Positions 1 through 6,403 of a stretch of DNA of 9,111 bases are shown here, one piece after another (position 1 is the stretch's first letter; each line of letters starts with the position of its first letter). The stretch is from Rhodospirillaceae bacterium. GTDB lineage: Bacteria; Pseudomonadota; Alphaproteobacteria; SP197. The stretch spans positions 1 through 9,111 of the forward strand of contig JABIUG010000010.1 in the NCBI GenBank assembly GCA_018700655.1. Direction: 5' to 3'. The notes under the pieces were generated by a model. It was not told the origin of the DNA and did not search any database. It saw only the letters and a list, made by a program, of their open reading frames with translations. The translations under genes were made by a program, and so were the position numbers.

Positions 1-299
1 ATGAAGGCATGGAAATGGACACGGCGTTTGGCTGTGACGGGCACTGTCTCGAAAAACAGGTCCATCAGCATCGATTTCCCACGCCCGACGCCACCATGAA
101 GGTAGATGCCGCGCGGCCCGTTCGCAGGCTCGTCACGGCTCAGCAGGCGACCGATCAAACCACGGGTTTCCCGCCTGGGTGCGGCCAGCGCGGAAGCGAG
201 CGCCTGCAGGCGCGCGGCCACCGATTCCTGCACGGGATCGGGGCTGAGTTCGCCGGCAGCGCAAAGCGCCATGTAGCGGTCGTAGGGGCCGTCAGACAT
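1..299 (-). CDS. zapE: ZapE / AFG1-like ATPase, N-terminal part (cut by window edge)
   Basis: I translated this by hand from the ATG at 299 towards base 1, giving 99 residues with no stop; the rest lies outside the window. It shows the N-terminal pattern of the AFG1/ZapE family: an opening Y-x3-L-x3-G-x-L-x2-D-x2-Q stretch (residues about 6-24), then a short linker. A Walker A P-loop GGVGRGKS follows at 69-76, then MLMDLFF and the family's K-R-x-V-H-F-H-x-F at about 91-99. Known family members are about 350-400 residues, so roughly a quarter is present; Walker B and the sensor residues would be off the left edge. In bacteria ZapE is a cytoplasmic ATPase linked to Z-ring function during division; mitochondrial AFG1/LACE1 acts in protein quality control. 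A weak GGCGAG lies just upstream of the ATG. It is divergent from the amidase gene. The family call is firm; the exact role is inferred from homologs. Confidence 0.88.
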   Translation of the reverse strand, partial: MSDGPYDRYMALCAAGELSPDPVQESVAARLQALASALAAPRRETRGLIGRLLSRDEPANGPRGIYLHGGVGRGKSMLMDLFFETVPVTAKRRVHFHAF

Positions 300-328
300 G
301 ATCTCGCCGATGGTCAGAAGAACCCTCG

Positions 329-356
329 TTTAGACCAGTTTTGGCAGTGGTGTCAC
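329..356 (-). promoter_or_regulatory. Putative sigma-70-like promoter for zapE
   Basis: Read on the minus strand, GTGACA (351-356; 5 of 6 matches to TTGACA) is followed after 16 bases by TCTAAA (329-334; 4 of 6 matches to TATAAT). Transcription would start near 321, leaving about 22 bases before the zapE ATG at 299. Position and spacing fit well, but this is consensus matching only. Confidence 0.38.
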
Positions 357-415
357 GGCCTGGGATGCCAAGGCCCAGCGAGATCATGGTTTGCCCTCGA
401 GCACCCATACCCCGG

Positions 416-433
416 TCCGGGCTTGACCCCGGA
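416..433. repeat. Small palindromic intergenic repeat (TCAAGCCCGG-type hairpin)
   Basis: TCCGGG (416-421) and CCCGGA (428-433) form a perfect 6-bp stem around the loop CTTGAC. On the minus strand the core reads GGGTCAAGCCCGG. Hairpins with this core, found between genes in many copies, are familiar from alphaproteobacterial genomes (established knowledge; not searched here). Only one copy is visible in this window, and its flanks look degenerate, so it may be a decayed member or a chance hairpin. Confidence 0.45.
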
Positions 434-451
434 GGATTGCTGGCGTGGGAT
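423..451 (+). promoter_or_regulatory. Weak candidate promoter for the amidase gene
   Basis: TTGACC (423-428) followed after 17 bases by TGGGAT (446-451) could be a -35/-10 pair placing transcription start near 458, just before the amidase ribosome site at 461-468. The -35 match is good, but the -10 matches only 3 of 6. The TTGACC also sits inside the palindromic hairpin at 416-433, so its match may be a by-product of the repeat. Confidence 0.22.
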
Positions 452-474
452 CGTACCAACAAGGGGAATACACC

Positions 475-1887
475 ATGGCCGATCTCGATCTCTGTTTCAC
501 ATCCGCCACCGAACTCGCCCGGCGCATCGCCACTGGTGAGATGTCGCCGGTCGACATCGTCGAAAACAGCCTGGCGCGCATCGAGGAGGTCAATCCCGCC
601 CTCAACTGCTTCTGTTTCGTCTTTCCCGAAGAAGCGCGACAGAAAGCCAAAGAGGCCGAAGCGGCGGTCGAGGCGGGCAAACCCCTGGGTCCGCTCCACG
701 GCGTGCCGATCGCGATCAAGGATTTCACCCCAACCAAGGGTAAAACCACGACGATGGGGAGCAAGGTCTATGCCGACAATGTCCCCGATGATGACGCCCA
801 GGTCGTCAAGGACCTTCTTGGCGCGGGCGCAATCATGGTCGGCAAGACCACCACACCCGAATTCGCCCATGATAGCTTCACCCACAGCCCGCTCTGGGGC
901 ACGACGCGTAACCCCTGGAACCCCGAGCGCACACCCGGCGGTTCCTCCGGCGGCTCGGGCGCTGCCGTGGCCTCGGGCTGTGTGACGCTGGCCGAGGGCT
1001 CCGACATGGGCGGGTCCGTGCGCATTCCGGCCTCGTTCTGCGGCACCGTGGGCCTGAAACCCAGCCTGGGGCGGATTCCCATGACGGTGCTGCCAACCGT
1101 GTTCGACAACATCAGCCATTTCGGCCCGCTGGCGCGCACGCTCGATGATGCCGCCCTGTTTCTCGATATCGCACAGGGGCCGTTCGAGCGTGACATCATG
1201 TCGAACGCGACACCGATCGACATCCAGCGCCCTGTACCCACCGATGTCGGCGGGATGCGCATTGCACTCAACATGGACCTTGGCATCTATCACGTCGATG
1301 ACGAGGTCGCGGCCAATGTCGAGGCCTGTGCCGCTGCTCTGCGCGATGCCGGCGCTGTGGTCGAACAGGTTGACCTGGGCTGGACGCCAGACTGCGTCGA
1401 TGCCTGGCTGACCTATTGGAACGTCTATCTCGCCGCCTTCTTCGAGCAACATCTCGACACCCGGCGCGATGATCTCGATCCTAACATCGCGGCCATGTTT
1501 GACGCCGCGCGCAAGGTCAGCGCCATCGATTTCAAGCGCCTGGAGTTCGTACGTACCCAGCAGTGGTTCAAGCTGTGCGATGTGTTCGAGCGTTATGACG
1601 CCCTGATCTGCCCGACGACACCGATCCCGGCCCCGTCGGCCAGCAGTTCCGATGCCGAACAGCTCGGCATGCGCCCCGACGGCAAGATGAACTCGTCTGA
1701 TATGACCCTTGTGTTCAACAACGTCGCCCAGTGCCCGGCACTATCGGTGCCGTCGGGCATGCACAGCACCGGCCTGCCGACCTCTCTACAGATTATAGGC
1801 CATCGCTTCGACGATCTGACGGTGCTGCGGATCGGCGCGGCGGTGGAGAGGGCGATGCCGTGGGCCCAGCGGCGCCCAGCCCTTTGA
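475..1887 (+). CDS. Amidase-signature family hydrolase
   Basis: This is a complete 470-residue amidase-signature (AS) enzyme, the usual length for the family. The catalytic triad is intact. Lys82 lies in GVPIAIKD, the cis-Ser157 in the Gly/Ser-rich GGSSGGSG (155-162), and the nucleophile Ser181 in DMGGSVRIP. The Lys-to-Ser (75) and Ser-to-Ser (24) distances equal those of FAAH. The family hydrolyses amide bonds of varied small substrates, releasing ammonia or an amine; the sequence does not reveal this one's substrate. It lacks an obvious signal peptide, so it is probably cytoplasmic. GatA of the tRNA amidotransferase belongs to the same family, but no gatB or gatC is nearby, which favours a free-standing amidase. 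I chose ATG 475 because AAGGGGAA (461-468) is spaced 6 bases upstream; an in-frame GTG at 445 lacks such a site. The gene stands alone, divergent from zapE and convergent with the cupin gene. Confidence 0.93.
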   Translation: MADLDLCFTSATELARRIATGEMSPVDIVENSLARIEEVNPALNCFCFVFPEEARQKAKEAEAAVEAGKPLGPLHGVPIAIKDFTPTKGKTTTMGSKVYADNVPDDDAQVVKDLLGAGAIMVGKTTTPEFAHDSFTHSPLWGTTRNPWNPERTPGGSSGGSGAAVASGCVTLAEGSDMGGSVRIPASFCGTVGLKPSLGRIPMTVLPTVFDNISHFGPLARTLDDAALFLDIAQGPFERDIMSNATPIDIQRPVPTDVGGMRIALNMDLGIYHVDDEVAANVEACAAALRDAGAVVEQVDLGWTPDCVDAWLTYWNVYLAAFFEQHLDTRRDDLDPNIAAMFDAARKVSAIDFKRLEFVRTQQWFKLCDVFERYDALICPTTPIPAPSASSSDAEQLGMRPDGKMNSSDMTLVFNNVAQCPALSVPSGMHSTGLPTSLQIIGHRFDDLTVLRIGAAVERAMPWAQRRPAL

Positions 1888-1971
1888 GAAGGCATCGCGT
1901 AAAAGACGATTCCAACTCCCTGCAAGGCTCAGGTAGCGGCGAGTATCCGCGAGAGTTTTAAAGTGCCTCGA

Positions 1972-2595
1972 TCATCGGGGCGGCCGCCGGGATGGCGGTG
2001 GCGACAGCGTTGAGACCGGCGGCGTTGCCGCTCTTTTCATCGTCTTCACCGATTCCTTGAGCGGGGCCGGAAAGAAGAACGCGATCTCCTCGTGGCGGTC
2101 GGCCGACCACAGGCTGCGCTGGTCCACGATGGCGCCGAAGTCGCCGCCATAAACGTGGAGTGCGCCACCGGTGGTCGGGTTGGGGTTCTCGATGCCGTGG
2201 ATCGCATCGGCGGCGAGGGCGACCACATCGCCGGGCACCGCAGTCTTCGAATCAATGAAACGCAGGCCATCGCCATCACGCCGGTAGATGTGGCTGATCT
2301 CCTCGCCCTCGAGCTGGGCGATGCAGGCCACGACCGTGTGGTTGTGGGTCGCGCTCTGGAAGCGGGGCGGGATCCTGCCATAAAGCATGGTCAGCTCCGG
2401 CGAGGCATGCACGATCAACTCGCCGATATCGGCACCTGCCGGTACGGCTGCCTCCAGAGCAGCGATCACCTCGGCCGGTGTGTTCTCAGCCATGGCCTCA
2501 TCAAGACACGCCTTCATGGCCTTGTGAGAGCCGTCCGCAGACGCCATAGCCTCCTTGCATGCTGCCGCAAACCCATCGACCGAAAACTCCGACAT
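1972..2595 (-). CDS. Cupin-fold metal-binding protein, cysteine-dioxygenase-like
   Basis: A 207-residue protein with a helical N-terminal third and a double-stranded beta-helix (cupin) core. The core shows H84-x-H86 in ATHNHTVV, E98 in LEGEE, H133 in AIHGIENP and H147 in LHVYGGDF. A 3-His Fe(II) site of this layout is typical of cysteine/thiol dioxygenase-like proteins, which oxidise thiols to sulfinates with O2. The reaction and substrate here are not shown. Three ATGs are in tandem (2601, 2598, 2595); I chose 2595 because GGCGAG then lies 6 bases upstream. The last ~25 residues (from about 180) are Pro/Arg/Ser-rich with poor codon use. An overlapping frame ending at 1958 looks more like coding sequence, so the true C-terminus may be misframed (see findings). 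The gene follows DUF423 after 79 bp and could be the last gene of the oxidase operon or have its own promoter. Confidence 0.8.
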   Translation of the reverse strand: MSEFSVDGFAAACKEAMASADGSHKAMKACLDEAMAENTPAEVIAALEAAVPAGADIGELIVHASPELTMLYGRIPPRFQSATHNHTVVACIAQLEGEEISHIYRRDGDGLRFIDSKTAVPGDVVALAADAIHGIENPNPTTGGALHVYGGDFGAIVDQRSLWSADRHEEIAFFFPAPLKESVKTMKRAATPPVSTLSPPPSRRPPR

Positions 2596-2674
2596 CATCA
2601 TCTCGCCGTGAAACCAACCCTTGCGAGCCCGAACGGCAACTTTGGAATCGAACGTCGCGAATGGCAATCCCGAG

Positions 2675-3046
2675 CTAGGCTCTCCTGCTAAGGCCTGCCA
2701 TGGCGAGACAGAGCCAACCCGCGATGAAGGAGAGGCCGCCCGCCAGGGCGGCGAGGGCGATGCCTTCGAGGCCGTTCACGGTCGAGAGCAGCAACGCACC
2801 GTAGAACAGTACCTGACCGGCAACGAACAACCGCCCCGCTCTTCGTGCCCATTTCGCAGCAGGGCCGGTCACGAGCCAGGCCACGGCCAGCAGTGCTAGG
2901 CTGTGCCACATGAGGTAACGCACGGCGGTCGCCATGCGTGCCGCACCTTCCGGTCCGGCGGCGTGTGCGGCCATCGCGGCCAGCGCGACGGAAAGTGCAC
3001 CGGTGATCCCAGCGATTACCAGCCAGGGACGTGAGGCTGTGCTCAT
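2675..3046 (-). CDS. DUF423 family small membrane protein
   Basis: A 123-residue hydrophobic protein with four predicted transmembrane segments (about 8-28, 43-62, 72-90 and 94-118). It matches the DUF423 (YwdK/YgdD-like) layout: a first helix ending in a His (AAMAAHA, 24-30), WHSLALL (47-53), AGQVLFYGALLL (76-87) and AGGLSFIAGW (102-111). The function of the family is unknown; it sits in the cytoplasmic membrane. The start ATG at 3046 overlaps the stop of the upstream 44-codon gene as ATGA (3043-3046), a strong sign of coupled translation and hence of shared expression with cydAB. No separate promoter is visible. In other genomes DUF423 genes are usually not called oxidase subunits, so a direct role in the bd complex would be inference. 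Confidence 0.82.
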   Translation of the reverse strand: MSTASRPWLVIAGITGALSVALAAMAAHAAGPEGAARMATAVRYLMWHSLALLAVAWLVTGPAAKWARRAGRLFVAGQVLFYGALLLSTVNGLEGIALAALAGGLSFIAGWLCLAMAGLSRRA

Positions 3047-3177
3047 ACCCCGGAGATCCAGGAAATCAGGAACTTCAGGCCGTAGACCGTGCCGGCGACG
3101 GCCACGATGCTGCCAACGTAAAGCCCGGCGAACCAGGCCAGGCGCCGGCGCCGCTCAGTCCTGTCCGTAACCGTCAT
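3043..3177 (-). CDS. 44-residue single-span membrane peptide, DUF2474-like, bd-oxidase associated
   Basis: I found this short gene by reading between cydB and DUF423. It begins at ATG 3177 inside the end of cydB (23-bp overlap) and ends at TGA 3043-3045, overlapping the DUF423 start by 4 bp. The product has a basic, hydrophilic N-terminus (residues 1-12, including RRRR at 9-12). One hydrophobic segment (about 13-40) follows, beginning LAWFAGLYVG. By position and pattern it resembles the DUF2474 peptides encoded after cydB in CioAB/bd operons, and is the counterpart in place of CydX/CbdX, which stabilises the oxidase. It lacks the CydX-type MWYF start. An AAGGA sits only 2 bases before the ATG, so translation probably depends on ribosomes finishing cydB. 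An in-frame TGA just upstream rules out a longer form. The gene is nearly certain from the packing; the family name is from memory. Confidence 0.75.
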   Translation of the reverse strand: MTVTDRTERRRRLAWFAGLYVGSIVAVAGTVYGLKFLISWISGV

Positions 3178-4159
3178 GGTCCTTCACGGGGCCGCGGAAG
3201 ACCCAGTAGGTGTAGCCGGTGTATCCAAGGATCGCGGGGATCGAGAACAGTGCGCCCCAGATGAGCAACTGCTGGCTTGCCGGCGACGAGGCCGCCTCCC
3301 AGATCGTCATCACGCGCGGCACGGCATAGGGCCACAGGCTGATCGCCAGGCCCAGGAAACCCAGCAGGAAGATCACAACGCCACAGAGGAACGGCTGCCA
3401 GGAATTGTCCTTCAAGAGGCCACGCCACAACCCGATAAAAGCAACGGCGGTCAAAAGAGGTACCGGCATCAGCCAGAGCATCTCGGGCCAGGTGAACCAG
3501 CAGCGGGCAATTTCAGGATCGACGTAGGGTGTCAAAAGGCTGATGACCGACATGGCAACCAGGACAAAGGCGCTAAAGCGCAGGGCCATCGAACGCGACC
3601 AGGCACGCAGCTCGCCTTCGGTCTTCATCACCAGCCAGCAGCTGCCCAGCATGCCGTATCCTACGACCAGCGACAGCCCGGTGAAGAGGTTGAAGGGGTG
3701 GAGCCAGCTCCAGGGGCCGCCTTCAAAGACACCGGCTTCGAAGGAAAAGCCGCCGATGAAATGGCCGAGCACGACACCCTGGCTGAAGGCCGCCAGGGTC
3801 GAGCCGAGGGCAAAGACACGGCGCCAGATGTGTTCGCCGCCGGGCGAGCGGTGGCGGAACTCGAAGGCGACACCACGCAGGATAAATCCCAGCAACATGG
3901 CAAAGATCGGCAGATAGACCGCCGGCAGGATCGCAGAATAGGCGCGCGGGAAGATCGCCAGGATGATGACGCCACCCAGTACCAGCCAGGTCTCGTTGCC
4001 GTCCCAGACCGGCGCGATCGACGACATCATGCGATCACGGTTGTCGCGCGACTTCTGGAACGGGAACACAATGCCGACGCCAAGGTCAAAGCCGTCGAGC
4101 ACGACGTACATGACGACGCCAACGGCCAGGATTGCGGCCCACATGACAACGAGGTCCAT
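3155..4159 (-). CDS. cydB: Cytochrome bd-type quinol oxidase subunit II
   Basis: A 334-residue multi-span membrane protein matching CydB/CioB over its full length. Landmarks are LDGFDLGVG (21-29) in the first helix, WDGNETWLV (52-60), and RGVAFEFRHR (95-104) after the third hydrophobic stretch. It pairs with CydA to form the oxidase core; subunit II carries no main haem ligands but is needed for assembly and stability. I start at ATG 4159, which shares its A with the cydA stop (TGATG), with GGGAGAG a few bases upstream inside the end of cydA. A GTG at 4162 is an alternative that would add one residue. The downstream 44-codon gene begins within its last codons. Because subunit I has a short Q-loop and a DUF2474-like gene follows, the oxidase is probably of the CioAB (cyanide-insensitive) branch, so cioB would be an alternative symbol. 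Confidence 0.95.
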   Translation of the reverse strand: MDLVVMWAAILAVGVVMYVVLDGFDLGVGIVFPFQKSRDNRDRMMSSIAPVWDGNETWLVLGGVIILAIFPRAYSAILPAVYLPIFAMLLGFILRGVAFEFRHRSPGGEHIWRRVFALGSTLAAFSQGVVLGHFIGGFSFEAGVFEGGPWSWLHPFNLFTGLSLVVGYGMLGSCWLVMKTEGELRAWSRSMALRFSAFVLVAMSVISLLTPYVDPEIARCWFTWPEMLWLMPVPLLTAVAFIGLWRGLLKDNSWQPFLCGVVIFLLGFLGLAISLWPYAVPRVMTIWEAASSPASQQLLIWGALFSIPAILGYTGYTYWVFRGPVKDHDGYGQD

Positions 4160-5490
4160 CACGACTCTCCCATGGCGGAATCAGGGCCGCGCGCTATCAG
4201 ACGCGCCCCAACCTTGAGGAAAACCAGCAGGATGACGGTATAGACAACGCTAACCGCGATCAGCGAGATCGCCACCGTTTCCGTGGTCAGGCTGGGCGTG
4301 ACCGCATCGGACGTGCGCAGCAAGCCGTGCACGACCCAGGGCTGACGTCCTGCTTCGGTCGTGACCCAGCCGGCAATGGTCGCGGCAATGCCTGCCGGCC
4401 CCATCAGGATCAGAAGTTTCAGATACCAGACGCTTTCGGCAAGTTTCTTCCGGTAACGCAGCCATTGTCCCAGGAATGCGGCTCCGATCATCAGGAAGCC
4501 CAGCCCGGCCATGATGCGGAAGGCAAAAAACACGAGCGGCACATAAGGCCAATCCTCTTTGGCGACGTCGTGCAGTCCGGGCAAGGTGCCATCGAGCGTG
4601 TGGGTCAGGATCAGGCTGCCGAGATAAGGCACCGAGATCTCATAGAGGTTCTTCTCGAGTTCCATGTCGGGCCAGGCGAAAAGGACCAGCGGCGCCTCGG
4701 AAACCGAGTACCAGTGGCCCTCGATCGCGGCGATCTTGATCGGCTGATAGATCAGCGTGTTGAGACCGTGCTGGTCGCCCAGGAAGGCTTGCAGGGGCGC
4801 GGTGATCACAGCCATCAGTAGCGCCAGCTTCAGGCAGGTCAACATGGTCTCGCGTTCGCGGTTTTTCCAGACACACCAGGCCGAGACACCAGCGATGACA
4901 AAAGACGAACTGACCAGCGATGCGTTCAGCATGTGGGCCAGACGATAGGGGAAGGACGGGTTGAAGATGACCTCCATCCAGTCGACCGGCACGGCATAAC
5001 CCGCGGCGCTGATCTCGTAGCCCGCCGGCGTCTGCATCCAGGAATTGGCCGATAGAATCCAGAAGGCCGAGAAGGTCGTGCCCAGCGCGACCATACAGGT
5101 CGCAAAGAAATGCAGGCGTGGCCCGACCCGGCGCTCACCAAACAGCATAATGCCGATGAACCCGGCCTCGAGGAAAAACGCGGTGAAGACCTCGTAACCG
5201 ATCAGCGGGCCCAGCACGTCGCCGATGAAGTTGGAATATCCGCTGAAGTTGAGCCCGAACTCGAAGGTCAGCACGACACCCGACACGACCCCTATACCAA
5301 AGGCCAGCGCGAAGAGCTCGACCCAGAAGCGGTAGAGCCTGAGGTAGACGTGTTTTCCCGTCCGCAGCCAGGCACCTTCCAGAAAGGCGAGGAAAAGCGC
5401 CGTGCCGATCGTCATGGTCGGGAACATGATGTGAAATGCCGTCGTCAGCCCAAATTGGAGGCGCGACAGATAAAGCGCGTCGATTTCCAT
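4159..5490 (-). CDS. cydA: Cytochrome bd-type quinol oxidase subunit I, short Q-loop
   Basis: A 443-residue integral membrane subunit that oxidises quinol and reduces O2 to water at the haem b595/d site. All key residues are present. His20 is the counterpart of E. coli His19; His186 and Met327 are the haem b558 ligands. Glu100 and Glu108 lie in the proton-path helix (GYEVFTAFFLEAGF). Lys252 and Glu257 mark the quinol-site loop, and GWVTTEAGRQPW (374-385) carries Glu379. Glu257 to Met327 is 70 residues against 136 in E. coli (257 to 393), so this is a short-Q-loop enzyme, as in CioA and Geobacillus-type proteins. Such oxidases typically have high O2 affinity and resist cyanide, sulfide and NO (family knowledge). 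The ATG is 2 bp after the SirB1 stop and lacks a clear ribosome site, so translation is probably coupled. cydDC was not seen in the window. Confidence 0.96.
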   Translation of the reverse strand: MEIDALYLSRLQFGLTTAFHIMFPTMTIGTALFLAFLEGAWLRTGKHVYLRLYRFWVELFALAFGIGVVSGVVLTFEFGLNFSGYSNFIGDVLGPLIGYEVFTAFFLEAGFIGIMLFGERRVGPRLHFFATCMVALGTTFSAFWILSANSWMQTPAGYEISAAGYAVPVDWMEVIFNPSFPYRLAHMLNASLVSSSFVIAGVSAWCVWKNRERETMLTCLKLALLMAVITAPLQAFLGDQHGLNTLIYQPIKIAAIEGHWYSVSEAPLVLFAWPDMELEKNLYEISVPYLGSLILTHTLDGTLPGLHDVAKEDWPYVPLVFFAFRIMAGLGFLMIGAAFLGQWLRYRKKLAESVWYLKLLILMGPAGIAATIAGWVTTEAGRQPWVVHGLLRTSDAVTPSLTTETVAISLIAVSVVYTVILLVFLKVGARLIARGPDSAMGES

Positions 5491-5492
5491 GA

Positions 5493-6362
5493 TCAGTTCA
5501 GCGCCAGGCGCAGCTTCGATAGCATTTGCTCGGCCTCCGCACGTTCAGCGCCAACCGGCGCGGTTTCCAGGAACAGGTGAAATGCCTCGATCGCTGCACC
5601 GACATTGCCACGATGGGCCTCGACCATGCCAAGATCGCGCTGCAGCCCCTTTGAACCCGGCGCGATCAGGATCATGCGCCGGGTCACCTCTGCACCGCGG
5701 TCGAGTTCACCGTTTTGTAGCGCACGGGTGCGGATGTTGTTCTGCAGGCGCAACAGGACGGACCGGTTACCGACCGGTTCGAACCAGGCGCGATCCATTT
5801 CGGTGTTGGTTCCCAGGACCTGCTTGGCCAGGTCGCGCAAAGCCGGAGGCTCCAGGATTGCACCGTCGTCGAAAGGGTCGACGATCGCACGTTCGCCCTC
5901 ACCATCGAGACGCAGCAGGAAATGCGACGGGAAGTTCAGGCCCTCGACGACCCAGTTCATGCTGCGAGCAACATGAATGTAAAGAATCCCCAGTGAGACG
6001 GGGATGCCCATCTTGCGGTCGATCACGCTGATCAGGTCGGCATTGTCCATGTTGTCATAGCTTGAACGATCGCCCTGATAGCCGTGCCGTTCAAACAGGA
6101 CCCGCGCCACGGCCCAGGCACGACCCTCGAGCGTGTTGCCCCGATGGCCAAGTGCTGCGACATCGGCGGCCAGACCGGCGAGATGGCGGCGATAGCCAAA
6201 GACATCGACGTCGGGATGGTCGAGCCCGGCCAGCAGCAAGGCAGCCTCGGCCGGGTCGATCGCTGCATCATCGCGTTCGCCGATCTGGGCAAGCTGTTTT
6301 CTGATCTCTTCGGGGCCGCTCACGTCTTCTGGCGCCTCAGGCTGCTGAATGGCCGGGATCAT
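5493..6362 (-). CDS. SirB1 family protein (transglutaminase-like fold plus TPR-like C-terminus)
   Basis: A 289-residue soluble protein matching the SirB1/YchA family. The central transglutaminase-like domain (about 75-175) contains RKMGIPVSLGILYIHVAR (116-133), then FPSHFLLRL (144-152) and IVDPFDDG (160-167). His147 and Asp162 sit where a transglutaminase would have its His and Asp. The nucleophilic Cys position reads Ser (S123 in IPVSLG), as is usual in SirB1 proteins, so peptide-bond chemistry is doubtful. Residues about 200-285 are helical and TPR-like, suggesting protein binding. The molecular function is not established. I chose ATG 6362 with AAAGGAC 9 bases upstream; a GTG 24 bases earlier (6386) is a weaker alternative. 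It is the first gene of the run leading into cydA, which starts 2 bp after its stop. No clear promoter was seen in the 41 bp before it. Confidence 0.88.
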   Translation of the reverse strand: MIPAIQQPEAPEDVSGPEEIRKQLAQIGERDDAAIDPAEAALLLAGLDHPDVDVFGYRRHLAGLAADVAALGHRGNTLEGRAWAVARVLFERHGYQGDRSSYDNMDNADLISVIDRKMGIPVSLGILYIHVARSMNWVVEGLNFPSHFLLRLDGEGERAIVDPFDDGAILEPPALRDLAKQVLGTNTEMDRAWFEPVGNRSVLLRLQNNIRTRALQNGELDRGAEVTRRMILIAPGSKGLQRDLGMVEAHRGNVGAAIEAFHLFLETAPVGAERAEAEQMLSKLRLALN

Positions 6363-6403
6363 GGCACATTGTCCTTTCGGCTTCACCCGTCACAGGTGCA
6401 TCG

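Noticed and set aside
292..1452. A 386-codon open frame on the minus strand opposite the amidase
   Set aside because: It is a shadow of the amidase frame in GC-rich sequence. The plus frame has the full AS catalytic triad, and the minus product shows no recognisable domain.
1861..1880. Hairpin TGGGC/GCCCA at the end of the amidase gene as a terminator
   Set aside because: It has only a 5-bp stem, lies inside the coding sequence and has no following T-run (CCCTTTG).
1932..1960. GCGG/CCGC stem followed by GAGAGTTTTA as a shared terminator for the convergent amidase and cupin genes
   Set aside because: The stem is 4 bp with a 7-base loop and the T-run is short and offset, too weak to call. It may also overlap the true end of the cupin gene.
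2596..2667. N-terminal extension of the cupin from TTG 2667
   Set aside because: The extra 22 residues precede a good ribosome site (GGCGAG) placed for ATG 2595, and they add nothing resembling the family.
3176..4243. A 355-codon plus-strand open frame opposite cydB
   Set aside because: The product is a hydrophilic Gln/Asp/Arg-rich string, which is what the complement of a membrane-protein gene gives. cydB is unmistakable on the other strand.
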